Shown here in pieces: positions 6,050 to 10,798 of a stretch of 10,798 nt of DNA; position 1 is the first letter of the stretch; each line of letters opens with the position of its first letter. A model generated the notes under the pieces. That model did no database searches and was not told where the DNA came from. It saw only the letters and a program-made list of their open reading frames with translations. Source of the DNA: DATHYU01 sp033722675 (GTDB lineage: Bacteria; Actinomycetota; Acidimicrobiia; Spongiisociales; UBA11373); assembly GCA_033722675.1 (NCBI GenBank), contig JAWVYO010000080.1, positions 1-10,798 of the forward strand, written 5' to 3'. The position numbers and the translations under genes were made by a program.

Positions 6050-6247
6050 CGAAAGACAATCGTCGCGGCGATCACCGCTGCATCACTCGCCATCGCCCTG
6101 CCGGCCGCGGCCCACGGACCGAACCCGGCGACGACACCGTCCGAGAAGGCCTGCACCGGCCTCGACCAGGCCGGGTGGCAGCTGAATTTCGACTTCACCG
6201 TCGGTGAGCACGTCGTCGACGCCCTGCGGGTACGCGCCGGCTGCTGA
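6047..6247 (+). CDS. Very small secreted protein (66-residue precursor) with TTG start
   Basis: TTG 6047-6049 is preceded by an AAGGGGGG Shine-Dalgarno (6036-6043). The N-terminus is a clear Sec signal: Arg-Lys at 2-3, a hydrophobic Ile/Ala/Leu core, and a probable cut at Ala-Ala-Ala/His-Gly around residue 22. The mature peptide of about 44 residues has two Cys (in KACTG and the final residue before the stop) that could form one disulfide. I do not recognise it. The frame is open far upstream, but only this start yields a signal peptide with a ribosome binding site. It follows the 5529 gene on the same strand, after the structured leader, and stops 62 nt before the hydrolase-regulator gene. 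It may be an extracellular factor or part of an envelope complex; both are speculation. Confidence 0.7.
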   Translation: MRKTIVAAITAASLAIALPAAAHGPNPATTPSEKACTGLDQAGWQLNFDFTVGEHVVDALRVRAGC

Positions 6248-6294
6248 TCCGAGACGGCGGGAGCGGCCGCCGGCCCGGGAGGCCCACCGACCGG

Positions 6295-6300
6295 TAGCCT
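6295..6300 (+). promoter_or_regulatory. Candidate -10 element (TAGCCT) of a leaderless promoter
   Basis: TAGCCT fits TANNNT and ends 9 nt before GTG 6310, so the predicted transcript starts at or within a few nt of the start codon. There is no Shine-Dalgarno before 6310. The context resembles that at 687-707. Confidence 0.5.
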
Positions 6301-6309
6301 CCCGGGGCC

Positions 6310-7818
6310 GTGACCGACGTCCCCCCGATCCAGTTCGCCGACGCCCGAGGGGCGCGGCTCGCGTATCAGATGTGGGGCGAGGGCCCGGCCACGATCGTGG
6401 CCATCCCACCGCTCGCCCAGAACATCGAGGTCGCCTGGGAGTGGCCGACGATCCGGCGGATGTTCGACCGGTTCGGGGGCTTCAGCCGGTTCCTCCACTT
6501 CGACAAGCGGGGGACGGGCTCGTCGGATCGCCGGAGCCGGGTCCCCGGCATCGATGAACGGGTCGACGACATCCGCGCCGTGATGGACGCGGCCGACGTC
6601 GAATCCGGCCACTTCTTCGTGCAGTCCGACGGCGGACCCATGGCCCTGCTGTTCGCCGCCACCTATCCCGAGCGGGTCGAGAGCCTGACCCTCGTCGGGA
6701 GCTTCGCGGCCCGCGAGTTCCCCGGCACGCCCGAGGAGTACGTGCACCGCCGGGACCGCGCCGCCGCCGAGTGGGGCACCCCGGACTCGACGATCGTCGA
6801 CCGCTTCGCTCCGTCCATGGCGGCCGACCAGGAGTACCGGACCTGGCACCAGCGCTACGAACGCCAGTCGGCGACCACCGATTCGATGCGGGAACTGCTC
6901 GACCTCACCTTCGAGATGGACGTCACCGAGATCCTGGGCGACCTCGACGTTCCCACCCTGGTGATCCACCGCACCGGCGATCGAGCGGTCCCCGTCGAAC
7001 TCGGCCGGGACCTGGCCGACCGGATCCCCGGCGCCCGGCTCCTGGAACTGCCGGGGGACGACCACTTCTCCTACGCCGGCGACCTGGAGTCGTGGATGAC
7101 CGAGGTCGAACGGTTCGTCACCGGGACGGTTCGCCCCCGCCCGGAGCCCACCCCCCGCTCCGCCGTCCGGATCCGCACACTCGGCGGCTTCGCCGTCGAG
7201 CGGGACGGTGCCGAGGTCCCCGTCTCGGCCTGGGGGTCCCGGATCGCCCGCCAGGTGTGCAAACGCCTCGTCGCGGCCCGGGGCTGGCCGGTGACCCGCG
7301 ACGAACTCATCGACCTGCTGTGGCCCGACGAGGCGGATCGGGCTCGTCTGGGCGCGCGGCTCTCCGTCCAGCTGTCCCACCTCCGGCGGGTTCTCGGCGG
7401 CGGGGTCGTCGCCGACCGGGAGACGGTGCGCCTCGACCTCGACGAGGTCGACACCGACCTCGAGATCTTCTTCGCCGCGTCCGACGATGCCGCCGTCGTC
7501 GCCTCCCACCCCGGCCCCTTCCTGCCCGAGGACGTCTACGACGACTGGACGGGTCCCACCCGCGACGAGGTGCGGACCCGGTTCGTGGCCGCCGCCCGGG
7601 CGCTGGCCAACGCGGCCGCCACGCGGGGCGACCACGTCGAGGCGGTCCAGCTGGGCCGCCGGCTCGTCGCCGAGGACCGGTGGGACGAGGACGCCCACCG
7701 GCTGATCGTCGACACCCTCGTGCGGGCCGGGGAGGTCGGCGAGGCGCGGCGGAGCCACGAGGCCTACGCCGACGCGATGGCGGAGCTCGACGTCGAGGTG
7801 CCGCCCTTCCGGTCGTAA
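6310..7818 (+). CDS. Alpha/beta-hydrolase fused to a winged-helix/BTAD (SARP-like) regulator
   Basis: 502 residues from GTG 6310. Residues about 1-275 are an alpha/beta-hydrolase of the type often fused to adenylate cyclases (HFDKRGTGSSD, then LLFAATYPERVESLTLVGSF). The triad is readable: Ser106 in VQSDGG, Asp224 in RTGDRAVP and His252 in GDDHFSYAGD. The usual first Gly of GxSxG is Val104. After a Pro/Arg linker, about 286-384 form an OmpR-like winged helix (TLGGFAVERDGAEVP, ARLSVQLSHLRRVLGG). About 390-498 are a bacterial transcriptional activation domain (BTAD) with helical repeats (FLPEDVYDDW, AEDRWDEDAHRLIVDTLVRAG). Winged helix plus BTAD is the layout of SARP regulators such as ActII-ORF4 and AfsR, which bind direct repeats near promoters. 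The hydrolase part could act as an enzyme or as a ligand receptor. The cupin starts 34 nt behind it and the lipoprotein follows, so they are likely targets or partners. Likely leaderless. Confidence 0.9.
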   Translation: MTDVPPIQFADARGARLAYQMWGEGPATIVAIPPLAQNIEVAWEWPTIRRMFDRFGGFSRFLHFDKRGTGSSDRRSRVPGIDERVDDIRAVMDAADVESGHFFVQSDGGPMALLFAATYPERVESLTLVGSFAAREFPGTPEEYVHRRDRAAAEWGTPDSTIVDRFAPSMAADQEYRTWHQRYERQSATTDSMRELLDLTFEMDVTEILGDLDVPTLVIHRTGDRAVPVELGRDLADRIPGARLLELPGDDHFSYAGDLESWMTEVERFVTGTVRPRPEPTPRSAVRIRTLGGFAVERDGAEVPVSAWGSRIARQVCKRLVAARGWPVTRDELIDLLWPDEADRARLGARLSVQLSHLRRVLGGGVVADRETVRLDLDEVDTDLEIFFAASDDAAVVASHPGPFLPEDVYDDWTGPTRDEVRTRFVAAARALANAAATRGDHVEAVQLGRRLVAEDRWDEDAHRLIVDTLVRAGEVGEARRSHEAYADAMAELDVEVPPFRS

Positions 7819-7852
7819 GGATTCCGAAAGGGTGGTGCGGCACGATCGCCGC

Positions 7853-8359
7853 ATGAGTATCGAACACACCCTCGCCAACGAGGCCGTCGTGCTCGCCCCC
7901 GGTGGCGGCACCCGCCTCGAGTTCCTCAACCATCTCGCGACCGTGAAGGTCGCTGCCGACGGCGCCCGCTCGATGAGCGTGGTGGAGTTCTTCGCCCCCC
8001 GCGGGTTCGGACCGCCGCAGCATCGCCACAACGAGGAGGACGAACTGTTCATCGTCCTCGACGGGGAGCTGCGGTTCTTCCTGGGCGACGACACGTTCGG
8101 CGGGGAGGCCGGCTCGATGGCCTACCTGCCGAGGGCGATCCGCCACACGTTCCAGGTGCTGTCGCCCACCGCCCGCCTCGTCAACGTCACGTCGTCGAAC
8201 ACCGTCGTACCCCGGTTCGACGAGATGGTCGCCGCCCTCGGCGAGCCCACGGACCGCACCGACATGCCCGAACCCGCACCGATCGATCCGGGCCGGGTGG
8301 CCGAGGTCTGCGCCGCTCACGGCATCGACATCGTCGGTCCCCCGCCCCCCGCACTCTGA
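7853..8359 (+). CDS. Cupin-domain protein
   Basis: 168 residues from ATG 7853. A single conserved cupin barrel is present. Motif 1 is exact: Gly, five residues, His-Arg-His, four residues, Glu, six residues, Gly (GFGPPQHRHNEEDELFIVLDG). Motif 2 (GSMAYLPRAIRH) supplies the last His. The His-His-Glu-His set normally binds Fe, Mn, Zn or Ni in a dioxygenase, isomerase or small-molecule-binding protein; the reaction cannot be told from the sequence. The C-terminal 45 residues are Pro/Asp-rich and end in PPPPAL. No signal peptide, so it is cytoplasmic. An in-frame GTG at 7832 would add seven residues. I prefer 7853 because the added residues are unlike a cupin start, but there is no strong ribosome site for either. 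CACGAT at 7841-7846 could be an internal -10 box for a leaderless message. Confidence 0.88.
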   Translation: MSIEHTLANEAVVLAPGGGTRLEFLNHLATVKVAADGARSMSVVEFFAPRGFGPPQHRHNEEDELFIVLDGELRFFLGDDTFGGEAGSMAYLPRAIRHTFQVLSPTARLVNVTSSNTVVPRFDEMVAALGEPTDRTDMPEPAPIDPGRVAEVCAAHGIDIVGPPPPAL

Positions 8360-8370
8360 AGGAGCCCCGC

Positions 8371-8874
8371 ATGATCCGCCGCATCGCACCCATCGCCGTC
8401 CTCGCCCTGGCCCTCGTGGCCTGTGGAGGCGACCCCGAGCCCACCACCGTCGACGTCGAGACCGTCGACTACGCCTACGTCGGCCTGCCCGAGACGCTCG
8501 TCGCCGGGTCGACGATCACCATCACGAACACGAGCGACACGGAGCTCCACGAGCTCGTCGCCCTCCGGCTGCCCGACGGCGAGGACCGCCCGGCGGCCGA
8601 GATCGTCGCCGATCAGGAGGCGCTCGTGGCCTTGTTCCCCTCCGTGGAGGCGGTGCTCATCGCCCCGCCGGGCGAGTCCGGGTTCGCCGTCGAGGGCACC
8701 GGCGTCCTCGACGAGCCGGGCCGGTACCTCATCATCTGCGCCATCCCGACGGGGGCGGATCCCGCCGAGTACCTGGCCGCCGCCCAGGAGTCCGAGGGCG
8801 GTCCGCCCGACGTCCCCGGCGGTCCCCCGCACTTCGTCCAGGGCATGTTCGGGGAGCTCACGGTCGAAGGCTGA
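8371..8874 (+). CDS. Cupredoxin-like lipoprotein with an enlarged metal-ligand loop
   Basis: 167 residues from ATG 8371. AAGGAG (8359-8364) overlaps the cupin stop codon, so the two are probably translationally coupled. The lipobox ends Leu-Val-Ala-Cys18, giving a membrane-anchored extracytoplasmic protein. The mature part looks like a cupredoxin barrel: a strand with ITITNTSDTELHEL carrying His60, then GRYLIICAIP carrying Cys123, then PPHFVQGMFGELTVE with His154 and Met159. His-x4-Met-x-Gly-x-Leu-Thr-Val is the C-terminal signature of plastocyanin-type proteins, and His/Cys/His/Met is the type-1 copper ligand set. In plastocyanins Cys and the second His are only a few residues apart; here 30 residues, rich in Gly/Pro/Glu, lie between them. 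Copper binding and electron transfer are therefore likely but not certain. Confidence 0.82.
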   Translation: MIRRIAPIAVLALALVACGGDPEPTTVDVETVDYAYVGLPETLVAGSTITITNTSDTELHELVALRLPDGEDRPAAEIVADQEALVALFPSVEAVLIAPPGESGFAVEGTGVLDEPGRYLIICAIPTGADPAEYLAAAQESEGGPPDVPGGPPHFVQGMFGELTVEG

Positions 8875-8885
8875 GCCGCCGTCCC

Positions 8886-8923
8886 TTCCTCCCCCGGCGA
8901 CCGGCTGGTTGCCGGGGGAGGGG
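8886..8923. terminator. Long hairpin shared by convergent genes (bidirectional terminator)
   Basis: CCTCCCCCGGC (8888-8898) pairs perfectly with GCCGGGGGAGG (8911-8921). The stem extends inward by G-U plus ACC/GGT to a GGCT tetraloop (8903-8906), and outward by two G-U pairs. It lies 13 nt after the stop of the lipoprotein gene and 7 nt before the stop of the convergent hot-dog gene. No T-run follows on either strand, as is common for high-GC actinobacterial terminators. Confidence 0.75.
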
Positions 8924-8929
8924 CCGGCC

Positions 8930-10003
8930 TCAGCCCCGGTAGATCTCGTCGGCGAGGCGGCCCCGCATGAGTTCGCGGACACCGCCGGGCACGATCATCG
9001 CCGACCCGACGGCCATGGCGACCCGCTTGCCCTTCTCGTCGGTGACGTCGACCTTCGCGACGCGGATGCGGCGCCCCGAGTGCTCCACCTCGCCGGTGAA
9101 CATGAGCCGTTCCTCGTCGAGGAACACGGGTCGGAGGAACCGGACCTCCATGTCGAGGGAGGCGTAGACCTCCCCCGGCGACAGGGTGGAGTACACGGCG
9201 CCGCCGAGGACCTCGTCGCACCCCCAGGCGATCATCCCGCCATACATGGCCGGCCCACCGGCGGAGAACCACGGGCTCTTGCGCATGCGCATCGTGTTCC
9301 GCCCCGGCTCGACCGAGAGGTACTCGAACCCACCCAGCGTCACCGAGGGACTGGTCGGTTGCTCGCCCCGGATCGTCCGCTGCATCATCTCGACGGGGAC
9401 GCCCGTGTCGTACTCGGCCAGGTCGGCGTAGGCGCTGTCGGGCACCTCGCGCAGATACGGATCGGGCGGGTCGGTGACCGGCTCGGGGCGGGGCATGAGA
9501 TCCATGCCGGGCTCCACGGGGATGTCGGGGAAGACGCACCGTGTGGAGCCGTAGGCCATGAGGCGACCCTCGTTGTCCTCGATCGTGGTCTCGGAGATGC
9601 CGACCTCCCGCCCGACGTACACCGAACGGGCCCGGGCGACGAGGTTGCCGGTCCGCCGCGTCGACGGGCGCACGTAGGAGAGGAACAGCTGCGAGGTGTT
9701 CACGCCTCGTCCGGGAGGCATCCCGGTGAGGAGCGCCGAGGCGAGGGCGGCGTCGGCGAGGAAGGCGTAGACCCCGCCGTGGATGACACCGAGGGAGTCC
9801 TCCAACCACTTCGTGACCGGCATCGAGTAGGCGGCCGTGCCGATGCCGGCGTCCGTGGGCTTGATGCCCGTCAGGTGATGGATCGGCGGCGGCGGGTTCT
9901 CTCCCCGGGCCGCCCGCTTCATGTTGTCCAGTCCCGGGACCGAGAACGCGGACACGTCCCCGATCGTCCCCCGGACGTCCTCGTCGATGACGAACTTCCC
10001 CAC
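8930..10003 (-). CDS. Double hot-dog (PaaI/4HBT-like) acyl-CoA thioesterase-family protein
   Basis: 357 residues from GTG 10001-10003, with GAGAGGGG 7 nt upstream as ribosome site. Two hot-dog domains lie in tandem. The first, about 45-160, has the PaaI-type motif LGVIHGGVYAFLADAALAS with His75 and Asp84, followed by TSQLFLSYVRPS. The second, about 220-345, has the matching segment MYGGMIAWGCDEVLGG, where the motif His is Tyr254, followed by SLDMEVRFLRPV. Hot-dog proteins of this type hydrolyse acyl-CoA thioesters or bind acyl chains. Fused double hot-dogs often keep one active site per pair. The upstream hydrolase gene on the same strand ends 55 bp before, so a common unit for lipid or xenobiotic breakdown is plausible, though a separate promoter box is present in the gap. 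The substrate is unknown. Confidence 0.86.
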   Translation of the reverse strand: MGKFVIDEDVRGTIGDVSAFSVPGLDNMKRAARGENPPPPIHHLTGIKPTDAGIGTAAYSMPVTKWLEDSLGVIHGGVYAFLADAALASALLTGMPPGRGVNTSQLFLSYVRPSTRRTGNLVARARSVYVGREVGISETTIEDNEGRLMAYGSTRCVFPDIPVEPGMDLMPRPEPVTDPPDPYLREVPDSAYADLAEYDTGVPVEMMQRTIRGEQPTSPSVTLGGFEYLSVEPGRNTMRMRKSPWFSAGGPAMYGGMIAWGCDEVLGGAVYSTLSPGEVYASLDMEVRFLRPVFLDEERLMFTGEVEHSGRRIRVAKVDVTDEKGKRVAMAVGSAMIVPGGVRELMRGRLADEIYRG

Positions 10004-10027
10004 GTCGGATCCCCTCTCGTTCGGGCG

Positions 10028-10033
10028 AGCCTA
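10028..10033 (-). promoter_or_regulatory. Candidate -10 box (TAGGCT) for the hot-dog gene
   Basis: TAGGCT on the minus strand lies 24 nt upstream of GTG 10003, in the 55-bp gap after the hydrolase gene. It fits TANNNT and would give a leader of about 17 nt containing the GAGAGGGG ribosome site. No -35 box is clear. Confidence 0.42.
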
Positions 10034-10058
10034 CGGACTCAGGGGGACCGCCGCTCGG

Positions 10059-10798
10059 CTATCCGCGCTGCAGGTGCTCCAGGAGGTGGGGCACGATCTG
10101 CTCATGGGCGTCCTCCTGGAGGTAGTGGCCGGCGTCGGGGATCCGCTGGACCTGGGCGTCGGGGAAGGTGCGCAGCCAGAGGCGTTCGAGCATCTCGGGG
10201 GTGAAGGCGATGTCCTTCATGGCCCAGGAGATGCTCACCGGCTTGTCGGCGAGGTGCTGCAGGCCCGCTTCGATCTCGCCCATGAGGTCGGCGACACGGC
10301 CCTCCGGTCCCGACGGGATCTCGCGGGGGAACACCAGGATGGCGGTCCGGCTGGCGTAGTCGGGGTGCGGGGCGAGATACGCCTCCTTCACGGTCGTCGT
10401 CATGCGATCCCGCTTCATGACACCCGCCCTGAACACGACGAGACGCACGAACAGGTGCAGCCGCTTCACCATGAACTCGCCGACCCCGGCCATGCGGAAG
10501 AGCCGCAGCGGGACGGGCAGCTTCACCTGCTCCGGCGGGCGGTGGGCGAAGGTGTTGAGCACGTAGAGGCCACGCACCCGATCGGGATGCCGTCCCGCCC
10601 ACGCGAATCCGATCGGCCCGCCCCAGTCCTGGCCGACGACCGTCGCGTCGGACAGGTCCAGCGTCTCGAGCAGGGCGTCGAGGCGGTCGGCGTGGCGTCG
10701 GATCGTGTAGAGGTCGGGGTCGTCGGGCTTGTCGGACCGTCCGAACCCGAGGTGGTCGGGGACGATCGCCCGGTATCCGGCGCCCACCAGCGGCGGGA
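10059..10798 (-). CDS. Haloalkane-dehalogenase-like alpha/beta-hydrolase, C-terminal part (start beyond window)
   Basis: The frame is open to the right edge; the visible 245 residues lack the N-terminus. A GTG at 10787 lies in frame, but the residues before it (PPL) already match the family, so the true start is further upstream. Family motifs are clear: YRAIVPDHLGFGRSDKPDD after the first strands; VVGQDWGGPIGF with the nucleophile Asp (codon 10626-10628) and the adjacent Trp typical of halide-binding haloalkane dehalogenases; SWAMKDIAFTPE with the probable acid Asp (10212-10214); and PDAGHYLQEDA with the catalytic His (10125-10127). An Asp nucleophile rather than Ser means haloalkane dehalogenase or epoxide-hydrolase chemistry. 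Sequence alone does not decide between them, and many relatives are uncharacterised. The hot-dog gene follows on the same strand. Confidence 0.87.
   Translation of the reverse strand, partial: PPLVGAGYRAIVPDHLGFGRSDKPDDPDLYTIRRHADRLDALLETLDLSDATVVGQDWGGPIGFAWAGRHPDRVRGLYVLNTFAHRPPEQVKLPVPLRLFRMAGVGEFMVKRLHLFVRLVVFRAGVMKRDRMTTTVKEAYLAPHPDYASRTAILVFPREIPSGPEGRVADLMGEIEAGLQHLADKPVSISWAMKDIAFTPEMLERLWLRTFPDAQVQRIPDAGHYLQEDAHEQIVPHLLEHLQRG

Noticed and set aside
5914..8094. Very long minus-strand open frame (over 700 residues) opposite the hydrolase-regulator gene
   Set aside because: It spans several plus-strand genes with clear catalytic and domain motifs and shows only Gly/Pro/Arg-rich sequence itself.
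8423..10204. Long plus-strand open frame across the lipoprotein, terminator and hot-dog gene
   Set aside because: It runs through a strong hairpin terminator and two well-supported genes, and has low-complexity Ser/Pro/Arg composition.
1..10798. tRNA, rRNA, CRISPR array, insertion sequence or attachment site
   Set aside because: No transposase or integrase motifs, no terminal inverted repeats, no spaced direct repeats other than the coding SDSG array, and no tRNA cloverleaf were noticed on reading both strands.

Overview
The window is very GC-rich, with strong third-position G/C bias and Arg/Ala/Asp/Glu-rich proteins. It also has GTG and TTG starts, promoters of the TANNNT type placed directly in front of start codons, PASTA and BTAD domains, and a SAM-clan riboswitch of the kind common in actinobacteria. 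I infer a high-GC actinobacterium, plausibly of the class Acidimicrobiia; the class is a guess from style, not from a marker gene. No mobile element, CRISPR array, tRNA or rRNA was seen.

Layout. (1) Bases 1-628 (minus) hold the N-terminal part of a secreted von Willebrand factor A protein that runs off the left edge. Divergent from it, 705-1034 (plus) encodes a small cysteine-containing protein that looks leaderless. (2) Bases 1047-4496 (minus) encode a 1149-residue membrane-anchored protein: two cytoplasmic zinc ribbons, an Arg-rich stretch, one transmembrane helix, a long unrecognised extracellular region, a PASTA domain, an 86-residue Ser/Thr-Asp-Ser-Gly repeat, a small Cys-rich motif and a second PASTA-like unit. 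Upstream on the same strand lies a lipoprotein gene (4690-5286). (3) Bases 5287-6310 are the most interesting part. A promoter is followed by an RNA that matches the core of the SAM-I/SAM-IV riboswitch clan, in front of a 122-residue protein of unknown function (5529-5897). A second strong RNA structure (about 5950-6049) then precedes a 66-residue secreted protein with a TTG start (6047-6247). (4) Bases 6310-8874 (plus) look like an operon: an alpha/beta-hydrolase fused to a winged-helix/BTAD regulator, a cupin, and a cupredoxin-like lipoprotein. It ends at a long hairpin terminator shared with the convergent gene. (5) Bases 8930-10003 (minus) encode a double hot-dog thioesterase-like protein, preceded by the C-terminal part of a haloalkane-dehalogenase-like hydrolase (10059-10798, running off the right edge).

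How the genes may work together. Many products are exported or envelope-anchored (vWA protein, zinc-ribbon/PASTA protein, two lipoproteins, small secreted protein), so the left and centre look like a cell-surface neighbourhood. The hydrolase-BTAD fusion may sense or process a small molecule and control the cupin and cupredoxin genes behind it; this is inference. The pair at 8930-10798 (hot-dog plus hydrolase) looks like lipid or xenobiotic catabolism. The best candidate for an undescribed system is the SAM-riboswitch-controlled small gene at 5529, with the structured leader and tiny secreted protein behind it.
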